Shown: positions 32,631 through 44,902, counted from the first letter of the stretch. The stretch: DNA of 58,338 nucleotides from Mycoemilia scoparia (GCA_027575805.1 JANBPU010000101.1:1-58338); one strand, 5' to 3'. Notes: generated from the letters alone by a model not told the origin. Numbers and translations: made by a program.

Positions 32631-34059
32631 ATGCAAAAACGCTCACAAAAATCTGGGACTACAAGTCCTGATTTAGTTGAACATAAAAGAATAAGAATCG
32701 AACAAAACCAATTAGAAAAAAACAATGTTATTTCAACAGCAGCAACAACCTCCATGTCAACATCAACAACAGACCAAGATCTTCAAGCAGCCAGCAGCCT
32801 TGTGAATTTGAGTAGTCAAAGTCCAAGGGAAAACCGTCACACTCATTCAAACCACCAGCATAATAGTTCACTTCAACAACATCAGATAGAAAGATTTATT
32901 CAAAGTACCCAAACTCTATGTGATTCAGCATTTTCAATTTCAGCTTCTATTCTAAAGAGCAATTATGGTCGTGACCTTGAACGCTATTGTAGTAGTGCTT
33001 CTACATCTGCGCCCACATTCCTCTCGCCACCGCTATCCTCATACTCTCATCCTCCTCCTCCTCCTCCTTCACCACCTCCTACTGCAGCAGCAATAACAAC
33101 AACAACAGCTACTACCAATTCAGAATCATCGGGTTACCACACCTCATATCCTTATAAAAGGTACTATAAACATCCAAGAACAAGCCATGATCATCATGCA
33201 TACACAGTTCCTGGATCTTCAAATCACAAAGGAAAAGAACCTGAAAGACATGACTCCTATTTAACTAAACTACCCAGTCCGAATGGTATAGCCCAGTTTC
33301 AGTCAAACACCGTTACCACAGCTTCCATCCATGGTAACAACAGCAACGATATGGATATTTGGGTAAAGTCTCCTAATACAAATAGACTACCCAGTATCAA
33401 TGATATGCTAAAATATCGGCCCAGACCTAAAGACAACAACCCCAATGAGATTAAAACGAAGGGTAGTTGTACAAATTCAAGCAGTAGTCAAGAAGTACAA
33501 GATATTAGGGTCAATACACCCTCTCCACAACCTCCACCCCGACCAGCAGCCCCAGAAGCAGCAGCTGTACAGTTGAATACACCAAGAAGAACTAACAGAC
33601 GTACAGCACAGTATTCCACACCAATTACAAGACATCGAACCAGACCGCTAAACGTATCACTATCTGTTCCAACTAACACCTCCTACACCACACTTGCCCC
33701 AACCTCTTCGAACCAACAGCTACCGCCACTGATACTTCCAGATCCCTCAGTAATATCCACCCCAGGAACTTTAAGAAATTTAGGAAACTGTTCAGAATAT
33801 CAACTGCAATGTGAAGAGTGTTCAAAATGCAAAAGAATAATTCAAATCAGAAACCCCAGGAATAGTGAAAAATGTTGTCTATACCGAGATGCTACCAATA
33901 TTAATTATCATAGCTATTATTATGATGCTAAAGCTGGGTTGGTAAAAAAAATTAGAGATAATATATTAAAGTTTCATGAAAAAAAAAGGAAAAAAACAAC
34001 AAGAGGAGCGGGAAATAGTAGTAGTAGTGGCTACAATGCTCGATCAGGTGGTAAGTTAC

Positions 34060-34095
<36 letters not shown>

Positions 34096-35146
34096 TAATA
34101 ATCATAATAAAAGCAAAAAGTAATTGTAGTTGTAATAGTCTTATTAATGGCTTTATATTATATATATACACGTTAATAATTCATACTTTTTTCCAGCTCA
34201 TTTATTTACTAAACATTTATCTTTGAATATATATATATATATATATGTAGCTGATAATAAGCGAAACAATAGAAACGAAAGTTTTTGTCAACTAATCGAT
34301 TGGTTTACTCAAGACGGAACTTTGAGTCTTGAATTCGGTATAATAATGTACAAAAAACTTCAATATTATATGGCCATATACGAAAAGGGTCAATATGATT
34401 TAGCATTCAAAAAGCGAGTCCTTGAGACAGCAGCTATTTATGGTGCTTCGTTACCATCACGTATACGCAGGAGCAGAAGCCACAATCCCACTAATAATAA
34501 TAATCCTAGAAAGATCAATACCAACTACAATGGCGCCAGCACCAGCGCCAACACTAACAGATATAATAATGATAGAAATGAAATAGAAGAAGGATCAGTA
34601 GTGGCAATAGTCCCATACGAAGAAGCCATACTAGAAACCGCTCAGCATATAAACTACTGGCTACACAAACTCCACACCGACGAAGAACCCAATATCCCAC
34701 AATATTGTATTGAAAACTTCCGATACACTGATAAGCCGTTAATTGGGTGTCGAATCGGCATGGTTACCCACAGAACCGGCGACATTAAAAATAGTATTTT
34801 ATCCGTAATCCGTGACCGGCAAAAAGAAATTGAAATGGCAATTCAAATGGGGGATCATTATGTTGACGATGGCCTTTATATTCTGGATGTAGACCAAGTT
34901 AAGACCAATTTTGCAGAAAAAGTTAAAAGGTTCTATGGATCCCACGTCTACAACAGTGGTGGTAATGATTTCCATGAAGATTATATTAAGAATGAGCAGT
35001 TGGCTTTGGAATACATCCATTATGATGCTAACCCTCTAGGAGCATCTAGAGCCGGTGAATTTTACAGAAAAGAACGGCTAAAGAAATTGATTGAATGGGT
35101 TATGGAAGAGGCCGTTAGACGCTTAACTCCATTTACTAAAGATTGA
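32631..35146 (+). CDS. Unrecognised protein with Ser/Pro/Thr-rich N-terminal half and a cysteine cluster
   Basis: Two exons (32631-34050, 34251-35146; intron 200 nt, phase 1) encode 771 aa. The N-terminal about 380 residues are disordered, with Ser/Thr/Gln runs, a PPPPPPSPPP stretch near 145 and basic patches. A compact cysteine cluster follows at about residues 387-418 (C-x7-C-x2-C-x2-C ... CC), which could bind zinc. The C-terminal about 290 residues look globular (FGIIMYKKLQYYMAIYEKGQ; LETAAIYGASLPSRIRRSRS; YVDDGLYILDVDQVKTNF) with an internal Asn-rich loop. I do not recognise the family. The intron contains an ATT microsatellite and an AT run before the acceptor. A nuclear role is only a guess from composition. 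Confidence 0.75.
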
Positions 35147-36071
35147 CTTAGCAGCAATGGTGGTAGTAGTAGTAGTAGAGGAAGTAACCAAACATGGCAG
35201 CAGAGACCGAAGGAACCGTGCCAATAGCTAGTGTATCTTTATCTCTTTTTAATCACACTTTGTTCTAACCAATTCATTTACATTTCATTCTATTTTATAA
35301 AGAAAAGGAGATTTTTTTGTTTATTTGATTATTATATGATTTTACTATTGAAATTCATATACATAAACTTGATCTTGTTATAATGGTAAAATAAAATTAT
35401 ATAAATATCTTGTTTTTAGTTTATATTAATCAGAATTAATGTTTATGCCAATTAAATTGCTTAAATCCACAATTAAATACCCAAATTGAGAAACATAATT
35501 TGAGTATTAGAATGCAAAAAGTCACAATTATGTAAATAAACATTTAATTCTAGTTTAACAATTCACACTTTCATTAACATCCAGCTGTGGTGGTGAAAGT
35601 CGCCTGATGTCCACCATAGTGGCAGCTGTGCCATTTCGGTTATCTAAATCACTGTGAATCTCCGCAGTACGTCACCGCTTATCTGCAGGATTTTAGATTT
35701 CTACCTTATTCTTTGTTTTTGATAGTGATTCGATTCACTCTTTACTAAATAGATTATTGAACGAGTAGATGAGCGAGAGCCTAGCAACTACACTACACTG
35801 TGCTACATTAATATTACATACGCAGGGAAGTTTAATAATGGAACAGGAGAGAAATAAATGAGAAAAGTCACTTGACACACACACGCGCACGCACACAAAT
35901 CCTGCTTCTCTTTCTCTATATTGCGCAAATAGGAGAACGTATTTAGCACTTGATTGATTCTACCCAATATGTCTGCGCGTGTGTGAGTGAATGTGAGTGT
36001 GAAGGGAGGGAAGGCTATTTTATGTGTTAATCTCAGCCAAGTAAGCGAGTTTAGATATATTTTGAGAAATG
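35147..36071. other. Intergenic region, no gene seen
   Basis: AT-rich 3' flank of the Cys-cluster gene and upstream DNA of the insulysin gene. It has short AC/GT and AGT simple repeats (about 35162-35180, 35876-35896). No A/B/C repeat copy was recognised. Confidence 0.5.
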
Positions 36072-36079
36072 TATAAATA
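36072..36079 (+). promoter_or_regulatory. TATA box of the insulysin gene
   Basis: TATAAATA lies 123 nt upstream of the ATG at 36195. Confidence 0.5.
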
Positions 36080-36194
36080 TCTCAGGCAAAGTCTCCATTC
36101 CATCCATTAACTTTATCCTTACCCAATTCTAAATAAACTTTTACAAGTATAAAAAAATAAGCAATAGCAACATTCTTGAAAATTGTTACCAAAG

Positions 36195-37241
36195 ATGAAC
36201 ACTGACAACAATAACACTCCATTGACCCCTACCCAAATCTCTGAAGAGTTTGTGAGATTCTGCAGCTTCTCGGGCCAAAAGGTATTCGATTCAAGTGACT
36301 GGCGTGAACGTACCCTACCAAGCACTGCCACCGCCAACAATAGTAGTAACAGTAAACAAGAAGCCAAAACTCCAACCTCCACCGATACCAAATACTACGA
36401 GTATATAGGCAAACCTATAAACAAGCCCATCGCAGACAACCGCAAATACCACATCATCGGACTCGAGAACGGCCTTGAAGTCTATCTAGTTCAAGAAGCC
36501 ACATCTGAAAACAAAGCCGGCGCGCTAATGTTAGTCAACACCGGCTCATCATCCGACCCTCAAGATTGCCAGGGGCTTGCTCATTTTTGTGAACACATGC
36601 TGTTTCTTGGCAGCGCCAAATATCCCACCGACTCTCCCCTATTTACATATGCCTCCAAATACAACGGATATACCAATGCTTATACGGGGACCGACCATAC
36701 GGCGTACATGTTTGAAGTTGAAAATACTGGCCTTGAAGATACGCTTGATGTATTTTCCCAATTCTTTGTTTCTCCTCTATTTACCCCCGAGTATGTTGAG
36801 CGCGAGGTTGGCAATGTAGATTCTGAATGGAAAATGAGATATGAGGATGATACTAAACGATGGTTTCGGGCTCTGGGTAGGCTTGCAAAGAGTGAGCATT
36901 CGTTGAGGAAGTTTAGTACAGGAAACTTGGAAACTCTTCTTGGCAAAAAACATAAAAATAGCAGTAAAACTGAAGATGGTGGATCTGAGGACGAGGAGAC
37001 TAAAAGAGCTAGTTTAAGAGAAATGGTAATACAGTTTTACAAAAAACATTATTGTGCAAGTAACATGAAATTGGTAATTATCGGAAACTTACCATATGAA
37101 GATTTGACAAAACTAGCCATCGAAAAGTTCTCTTCAATTCCAGATAACCGCTCATTCACCACCACCACAACAACAACTACTACTACTACTACAACTACTG
37201 TCCAAACTGACCATGAAACTCCATTTCCTTCTCTTCTCCTC

Positions 37242-37273
<32 letters not shown>

Positions 37274-40061
37274 ACAATGCCGCATCCTCAAATACAAAAC
37301 TCTAACAAACTGTTACAAACTTGATTTAATATTTCCAACTCCAGATACTTACAAAGTGCCAGAAACAAATCCCCACCAATACTTTTCCGAACTATTCAGC
37401 TCTACTGGAAAATCTTCTCTCTACCATTATTTGTACAGAAAAGGTTGGGTTAACCAACAGGTTTTTGCAAGTGATTATAGAATGTGGCTTCCAAAAGACA
37501 GTGGAAGTATATTCGTTATAAGTTTGTCATTAACCGAAGCTGGATACAAAAATATCAACAAAGTACTCTTGGCTACATTCTCCTACATCAACATGGCTCG
37601 CACTAGTGGAATTTCAGATCACTTTCTGAAGGACATCCAGACTTGTATGAAAATGAAATTCACCATGTCTGAGCCTGAACATGGCTACAGTTTCTTGGAA
37701 ACTTGTTCGGGAATTCTCCAAAACCCACATCTCCCCAAACATATGCTTCTGTGTGGCGACGACTTTATTGAACGGTTATCCAGCAAAGATATCCAATGGT
37801 TTGGTGATTTCTTGAAGATTGAAAATTGTCTGTTTATGTTGGGTACCAATGGGGATTTGATGGCAGAGCAGGAAGAATACACGGATGAGGAGTATTTTTA
37901 CAAGATCAAGTACAAGATTGATAAAATTTCGAATAATTTGATGAAGAATCTGGCAATCATTAAACCATATAAGCAGTTTGGGTTTCCTGAAAAGAACAGG
38001 TATTTGGTCGAAAATATCGAACTGACTCTACCCACTCCATCATCTCCCTCCACATCTTCTTCGTCTGGCGATGGCAAGAACAACAATGAGTCTCAAGACC
38101 CGTATCCAATTTTCCTAAAACACACAGATAGGGGCGAATTATGGTATCGTAACAACCATAGTAACAAAACAACCGCATCTACAGCTACCACCAGCTACAT
38201 CAATCTAAAACTCGTGATTCCCACACTAACCGATTCCGCACAAAACTGCGCTGTACTCCTCCTATTCTTACTTTCTTTGGAATCAGATATAGACGTGACA
38301 GAAGCAGGTGCCAAACTAGCTGGATACACCTACACTATTTTTTTCGATTTGGATGGAGCAGAAATTACAGTCAAAGGCTTTTCGCAAAAACTTCTACTTA
38401 CCTTGGAAACAATAGCCAAAAGATTTGTCACATTTGTACCCACAGAGGCCGAATTTTCCATATACAAGGATAAGGTAGTGAAGAGGTATGAAGATTACAT
38501 TCTTGATGGTGCAGTTCGAAATGCCATTAGGAGGTTCCATTATATGTGTGTGAGTGGATATTATGAAGCCAAAAATATGTTAGACGCACTTCAAAGACTC
38601 AATTACCAGACATTTATAAAAAACCTTGGTCAGATGAAGGAGATTTCTTATTCGAAGGTTCTTTGTACTACTGGTAATAGCAACAATTCTATTAAAGAAA
38701 AAGAATTGATCTCAACATTTGATAAAATCACAGAAGAGCTTCAAGCTGCACCACAGCCAGCAACAACTCCCGGTTGCCATGGCCATAGTTACGGCCAATT
38801 TATTTGTCCAACGCCTGAAGTTGTTGTTCAAAAACATACAGCATCAAGTATAAACAACACCAACTCTGTTCTATTTATGAGTCTATTCCACGGAACCAAA
38901 ACTGATATTAAAACCCAGTGCTATCTAGAAATTTTGGCACAGTTACTTTCAACCCCATTCTTTGACCAACTAAGAACTAAAGAAGTGCTTGGCTATTTGG
39001 CCCAATCTTTTGTTTACTCAATCTTAAACTACACTTCACTAAATTTTGTAATCGAAGGCGAGTCTTGTCCGGCGTACTTGCAACAAAGAGTTTACAAATT
39101 TCTCAAATGGTTCCGTTACGAGTATTTGGAAAATATTACCCTTGCAGAGTTGGAGATTGTTATTTCATCAAAGATTGAAGGCCTAAAACGACCATACACT
39201 GAACTCAGTGAAGATCATGATAGATGTTGGTCACAAATCGATACTGACTTGTACATTTTCAATAAAAAACAGCTTTCTTTGAGTGAATACGAAAAAATAA
39301 CCAAAGAGAATATCATGGAATTCTGGGACAACAACCTTGATATTTTCACCACCACCACCAACAACAACAACAACAACAAGAGCAGCACCAAGAAGAAGCT
39401 GCCAGTGACTATCCACCATTATTATTCTTCGAAAATACGGACTCCAACAAACCAAGAATATCAGAAGTTTTCAGGGCAACTTTTGGCATTGACTGGGTGT
39501 CTAGAATCTGCAGTTAAAGATATGGGAATTAAAAGAATAGATTATTCGGTTGTGGATATGGCGGTTTCTATGCTCATAGAGCACTACAAACAAAACCACA
39601 ACCATAGCCCATCATCCAAACTCTCCAATACTAAGGATGGTCATAATTTTCATATCGATTTTGTTGAAAGCCTGGATACCCAAAAACACACAATAGTTGC
39701 AGACTTTTGTAATATATTGGTTAAAACATTGTCTGGAAACAATATTGAAAAGGCCAAACTCAAAGAGGCCCTTGAATCTCCTTCTTCATCAGCCGAGGAA
39801 TCAAAACTCTGGATTGCTCTCAAGATGTGCATTTCTCAATACACAGATGCTCAATCAATTAATAATGACAATGGATCCAAAAATGCCATTAAGCCTCATA
39901 ATAAAAACTATGATGGTAAAAGCTTGATTTATTCTACTCCCACTAATGAATACAGGATTGCTGATGATGACTTTAATGCTTATCGCAATACTCTAAAAAG
40001 AATGCCAAATGCCCAAGTCTTGAATTATCCTGTCAGTCCAAAGTATTCAAACAAAAACAAC

Positions 40062-40095
<34 letters not shown>

Positions 40096-40166
40096 GTGGC
40101 CTGTCATTTTTGATTCCTAGTTTGGCTAATACCATTTCACAAATCCATAATCGCTTCATTAAATAA
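36195..40166 (+). CDS. Insulin-degrading-enzyme-like (insulysin, M16A) zinc metallopeptidase
   Basis: An intronless ORF of 1323 aa. The start is the ATG at 36195, because the frame upstream of it has no other ATG. The inverted zinc motif HFCEH is at residues 130-134, and the third zinc ligand Glu211 (in NVDSE) is exactly 76 residues on, matching HxxEHx76E. The substrate-binding block near residue 926 (LRTKEVLGYLAQSF) matches the insulysin C-terminal half. These enzymes cleave peptides of about 20-50 residues inside a closed chamber in the cytosol or peroxisome. In yeast, Axl1 and Ste23 process a-factor. The protein is about 300 aa longer than the family norm because of insertions: a Thr tract near 320-335, an Asn tract near 348-360, other Asn/Ser loops and a C-terminal extension with another Asn tract near 1288-1302. 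Confidence 0.96.
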
Positions 40167-40885
40167 GGTAGTGACTCTTTTGTTATTCCAAATAGTAGTA
40201 CTTTAGTAATAGTTTTTAAATAAATTATATATATATCAAATTATTATAATTTTAATTCTATTAAAAAGTATACATTAAATTCCTTTTTAATTGCTGTTTA
40301 GGGTTGAACAACGTCTATTAGTGTTTTTATTCTGCTTCCCTCCCACTTATATATATATTTAGAAACCCAAGAATTTTGCTCACTTTTATAGAAATTTTAC
40401 CAAATATACTGCTACTGATAGCAAAGATTTATTGCTTTATAATTTAAATAAAGCCATGCTATTGAACTGCTTTGAAATGCGTGTGGTGCCAGTTCACTCT
40501 ATAAATGTATGTATAATAAAATTGGCTAGCCTATAATTCTTTTATTTGTGATTGGACAACTACCAAGCTTTCTGATTATTGTATCATAGATGTTATTATG
40601 GGGTTTCTTGGGGGAGGGTCTATACTAAACTTTAGCCAATATCGAATTTCTTTACTTTTCATACCCTTTTATTTGAATACATCAACATTATGTCCTCTCA
40701 CTATCAACTTTTGACCCAAAAACATTGTATATTGAGAGAATTGAAAACTTGATCAAATAATAATAAAGGAAAAGAAAAAATATATGTGTGTGTATGTATA
40801 AATATTTACGTATGTATAAATCTGTATAAATAAGTCTCAGCAAAGAACAAACAAGGGTCCACCAAAAAGAGACCAATAGAGAACA
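40167..40885. other. Intergenic region, no gene seen
   Basis: AT-rich DNA between the convergent insulysin and PAP2 phosphatase genes. It probably contains both 3' UTRs. No repeat copy was recognised. Confidence 0.5.
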
Positions 40886-41331
40886 TCAAACCCTCAAACT
40901 ACGTCCAATAAACCACCAAGCAATAGACGAACTAACGCCCAAGGCCCACCCAGCCACCACTTGACCGAGCGTATGATACCCCAAAGTAATTCTCGAATTT
41001 GTCAAAATAACTATGCCGACAAACACCAGAGCCTGCAACATTATCCGCTTGGATTTGGAAATCGAAGTCATGTTTGAAATGGTCATCATACAGTAAATTC
41101 CAATAAATGTCATCGATGCCGAATGGGTTGATGGCATTCCATAGCTTTTTTTGGATTTGAATGTGGCAATGTAATCGGGTCTTGGTTGTTTAATTATTAG
41201 TTTGGCTATTTTGGCTATACAAATACATCATTATGTAGAAAATATGTATATGAAAGAAAAAGTTAGTTGCGGTATGTGTATGTAGGATATGGTTATTAAT
41301 AGTAATTTTAACCGCGCATGCATATATATAT

Positions 41332-41367
<36 letters not shown>

Positions 41368-42402
41368 ATATATATATGCAAGGTTTAGGGTATAGAGTCA
41401 GTTAGATATAGAAAGAGAATGGGCGAATTAGTTAGAATGAGAGAAAAAGAAGGGAAATAATTAATATATATTGGAATTGGTTCATTTATGCATGCACATA
41501 CAAACTATATCCCGAACAAATAACCAGTATGTGTATGCATGCAGGTATGTATGTGTGTATGTAGATGGGTATGTGAGCACATGAATTTATATAATAAACA
41601 AGTAGCTGGATATAAATTAACTACTTGCTCATTAGGGAGGGAGAGAGAAAAAGGGAGTTGTACTTACCTGTTAATGCACAACCAACAATACCAAATCCAA
41701 AGAATATAACATGCAAGTTTCTGAAATAAAATACAGAAGCCAGGACCAGGGCTGAAATCCACAGATTCGACTACAAAAAAGTATATATCATTTTTTTAGG
41801 ATTGTTAGTTAGTTTGAGCGCACGTGTTTAAATCAGTATTTTGGAATTTATAATCATTATCAACGTAATGATGATGATGATGATGATTATTATTATTATT
41901 ATTATTATTATTATTGCGATGATTATTTTTGTTTTTGCAATTTAAATAATTTCCAAGAAATTATCAAGAAAGAATTGAAAGGAGTCCATGAGCAATATTG
42001 ACTGGTTTACACACACACACTCAAGACTTGCTATATTTATATACATGCATCTTTGTGTATGGGAAAGTTGGCAGGTCAGAGAGAGTGTGGGTGTGTTGTA
42101 TTGGCATCCCACACACACACACACACACATATATATACAACTTAGAAGCAGTGCGGTGCTTATGTATATATATGAATTGTCTGTGGTGGAGTGTGAGAAG
42201 TTACTAGGACCCAAAAATAAAATGTACCTGAACAAAACAGGCAACTAATAAGTGCATCCTAGAAGCAGCCCCACCACCACTGCTATTCCACCAACCCGCA
42301 ACTAACACGCAGAAACCACAAAGCAATAAAATGTCTGTAAAAACATGTACGTACCTCTTCGAGAATCCTGTCAGCAGCAACTTGTAATATTGTCGACATC
42401 AT
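40886..42402 (-). CDS. PAP2-family membrane lipid phosphatase, small
   Basis: Three exons on the minus strand (42402-42355, 41770-41668, 41214-40886; phases 0 and 1) encode 159 aa. All three PAP2 motifs are present: KLIIKQPRP (KxxxxxxRP, residues 55-63), YGMPSTHS (PSxH, 78-81) and SRITLGYHTLGQVVAG (SRxxxxxHxxxQ, 124-135). Three to four hydrophobic segments surround them. The order and spacing resemble dolichyl-diphosphatase and related ER lipid phosphatases, which hydrolyse polyprenyl or phosphatidate phosphoesters on the lumenal side. The protein is shorter than Cwh8/DOLPP1 (about 240 aa), so the substrate is uncertain. The intron at 41215-41667 holds a 62-bp perfect palindrome. The 584-nt first intron carries TGA/ATT and CA microsatellites. 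Confidence 0.87.
41319..41380. repeat. 62-bp perfect AT palindrome in an intron
   Basis: The left arm TGCATATATATATTATGTAT(AT) is mirrored exactly by the reverse complement at 41359-41380. The centre is an (AT)9 run, itself self-complementary. It lies within the second intron of the PAP2 gene. Confidence 0.9.
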
Positions 42403-43318
42403 TCACTCACTCACTCACACAGTAACAAACTCTTTAAACCAGTGCTCGTGTATGTATGTCAATGTAAAAGCGTCTGTGTGTGGGAAAATGTGGCGAAACC
42501 AGGCGATCAATCAATTTGGCCAAATACGGCAGCTGGGTTTGTATTGTGAATGGGGCTATATCTCTTTGAAATGCAGCTTCAACCCGAAAATTGATACATA
42601 CCTGTGGGAACGATGATTCCAAAAAAAGTAGGTAGATATCAATATATACCCCTCTGCACAGATGTTCTTCCGGATGTCCTTAATAAGCAAATATGTATGT
42701 GCGAGGCTATTGATAAAAGACAATACAATGCAAATTGAGCTGTCATGTTGAAAGAAGCATAGCTTTGCCAAATAGAATCCCACACAATGATCAATCTCAT
42801 GAGGAGAGAATGATTTGCCTACATTTGCAGAACCGCTATGGCTTGACCAGTATGATTATGATTGTGAGTCAGCGTTGAATAGACTCTCTCATTTGTTGTA
42901 ACACCCGAGAATCTATTGTCAAAGCACAGCCCCACTATTGCTAACAGGCGAAGAACGTGAGAGTGAGTGGGCGAGAGAAGAATTGGAAAAAGTAAAAAAC
43001 AATGGAAAAATATAAAGACAAGAGGAAATTTGTATATGAGATATGTGAGAGAACCAGAGGGAAAGGGCGGTGGATGGTCTGCGGTTTAAATAGTTTACTG
43101 ACTAAAACAATTGTCTTTGTCATACAGACAGAGAGGGATTCGTATGGCTGTAGATATTTAGGGCGAGTTATGTAAGTGCAGGACGACAATTTTTGTTTCA
43201 GTTTTTATCGCAAAGGGAGCAGCAACAAGAGAGCCGGAGAGAATATGGAGACAAAGGCCATCATCCAGTGCGGGTTTGGTATATAACAATCCCAAAATAA
43301 TGATCTACAGCAGCTGGA

Positions 43319-43516
43319 ATGAATATTATGGCATCAGTATGGACGGTGCGCTTTGGCTATTTGCTACTTGTTCGTATGTGGCATACAGCTACCTCCATAG
43401 GAGTAATAAATTGCTTAATCATCAGCTATTTGCTACTTGTTCTTGTGGGTCTGTTCTTGGAAAATCAAATATACACGCCATATACAATAGAGCTAAGAAA
43501 AGCAGTAATACTATAA
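43319..43516 (+). CDS. Possible small membrane protein with an internal repeat, doubtful
   Basis: An ORF of 65 codons with two hydrophobic stretches. An 18-bp sequence (GCTATTTGCTACTTGTTC) occurs at 43356-43373 and again at 43425-43442, 69 bp apart and in frame. The two stretches therefore share YLLLV. There is no homology I recognise, no clear TATA box and no codon evidence, so it may be chance. Confidence 0.2.
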   Translation: MNIMASVWTVRFGYLLLVRMWHTATSIGVINCLIISYLLLVLVGLFLENQIYTPYTIELRKAVIL

Positions 43517-43550
43517 ACCCAATCGCTTGTTGAACTCCTCGAATAATATA

Positions 43551-43712
43551 TGGCAGAATCTCCTTTGAAGGTGTACCAGAATAATGCCCTGGATAGTAGC
43601 CAATAACCCGTCAGGCTCCAGCCAAAATGTATGGCTGCTTATGAGCCGACTTGCAGGGAATGTTTGAGGGCACCAATCTGTTTCCTTTTAATGGAGAACT
43701 TGTCATATTATG
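43551..43712 (+). repeat. Dispersed repeat family B, copy 4
   Basis: It starts GGCAGAATCTCCTTTGAAGG and contains GTACCAGAATAATGCCCTGG and TCTGTTTCCTTTTAATGGAG, as in copy 2. Confidence 0.65.
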
Positions 43713-43800
43713 GCAGAGCAGTCTCCTATAAAAAGTCACTAGTATATTCCCTTGGATACTAGCTAATCATCACCGAGACTCCAGCTAAAATGTATGGTAG
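43713..43800 (+). repeat. Dispersed repeat family B, copy 5 (subtype of copy 1)
   Basis: GCAGAGCAGTCTCCTATAAA and ATCACCGAGACTCCAGCTAA link it to the copy at 3388. It follows copy 4 in direct orientation. Confidence 0.55.
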
Positions 43801-43930
43801 GCAGAAATGGGCCCGCAGATTTTGAGGCCAATCATACATTTGATCATTATCAGAATCTTCCTATTTGACTATGGTTGTTGCCCCATAGTTATTCGTTGCT
43901 TATCAAAAAATACTCCTTCAAAACTATGAC
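43801..43930 (+). repeat. Family C fragment followed by a degenerate family A fragment
   Basis: AGGCAGAAATGGGCCC and ATACATTTGATCA match family C. TTGCCCCATAGTTATTCG ... CTCCTTCAAAACTATGAC resembles a decayed right half of family A. Confidence 0.4.
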
Positions 43931-44319
43931 AATTTATATTATTTAAACTGTGGCCAAAATGTTCAAATATACTACACACACGTGCACTTCACAAATGGTG
44001 AAATGTTCAAACAGAAAGTTGTTTTTTTGGTAAAAAGTACAAAACGAAAATTCAACATATCAAATTCCAAACACCACAACCGTCTTTTAAATCAACAAAA
44101 TATTATCCTCCTTATTTAGACTTTCTCCCCCCCCAAAAAAACAGGAATATAAAAATTGTAAATTTATTAACATTTAAATCAAAAGAAATAATTGTCAATA
44201 GGGCTAAAAAAACATTTTTAGTAAATAAATAACTTACAAACTTTCAAACAAAAAAACCAATATAAAAATTGTTTCAATTCTTGCAAGATTCTTTGAACAA
44301 TTCCACACACAAGCAAAAA

Positions 44320-44327
44320 TATATAAA
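44320..44327 (+). promoter_or_regulatory. TATA box of the 152-aa membrane protein gene
   Basis: TATATAAA lies 124 nt upstream of the ATG at 44444. Confidence 0.5.
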
Positions 44328-44443
44328 CCCCACATTTACTCTATCCTTTCATTCAATAGCTTCTTGGAATCCACTTACTCCTCCACATACACTCTTTTCT
44401 ACACATTGTCTTCCTTCTCCTTCTCCTCTTCCTTCTCCCAACC

Positions 44444-44902
44444 ATGGATGCCAACACACACATGCAATTATCCATAAAGGATTATAAGAGTAAGGGCATC
44501 ATTTCTGCCACCATCATTATCGGCACGTCCATTTCTTTCGCTGGGATGTTTTTCATTGCAACATGTGCTCTCTTTCCAACAGACAGCAAACTTGTTGGAC
44601 TAATTTGTCTGCCTCCTCTACTTTGCTTCAACATTTTCCAACTCTTGATGAGAATGTACTGTGCAGCAATTGATAACACCCTGGGCCCAATTCATGGAAC
44701 ATATGTTTGGAAATTGAACAACAAGCCTACCAGGATGGGAACTTACAACCCCATTCTGTGGTTCAGACATATTATCTATTATCAGTTTATAGATATTGTT
44801 TGTGCGTTGTTTGCTGTTACGGACATCTATCAGAAAGGACATGACTTTTTCCTGAAAAATTTGAGAGAGGCGCAAATAGAATATCAAAAAGGTAGAAAGT
44901 AA
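44444..44902 (+). CDS. Unrecognised 152-aa membrane protein
   Basis: An intronless ORF with a strong start context (CAACCATGGATGCC) and a TATA box 124 nt upstream. After a short polar N terminus there are two long hydrophobic segments (about residues 19-43 and 49-70) and a possible third (about 108-123). The tail is basic (LREAQIEYQKGRK). No family motif is recognised. The short polar ends and close pair of helices suggest an ER or plasma-membrane protein, by inference only. Confidence 0.7.
   Translation: MDANTHMQLSIKDYKSKGIISATIIIGTSISFAGMFFIATCALFPTDSKLVGLICLPPLLCFNIFQLLMRMYCAAIDNTLGPIHGTYVWKLNNKPTRMGTYNPILWFRHIIYYQFIDIVCALFAVTDIYQKGHDFFLKNLREAQIEYQKGRK

Larger units (their letters stand above)
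42403..44319. other. Intergenic region with repeats and one weak ORF
   Basis: The 5' flank of the PAP2 gene is followed by a possible small membrane-protein ORF (43319-43516, listed separately). Family B and C copies (43551-43880) come next, then AT-rich DNA leading to a TATA box at 44320. No other gene is supported. Confidence 0.45.

Noticed and set aside
41867..41915. TGA/ATT repeat block as a CRISPR-like or regulatory array
   Set aside because: It is a plain trinucleotide microsatellite inside an intron, with no spacer structure.
42000..42250. Overlapping ORFs on both strands around CA/GT repeats
   Set aside because: They derive from the CA microsatellite in the first intron of the PAP2 gene.
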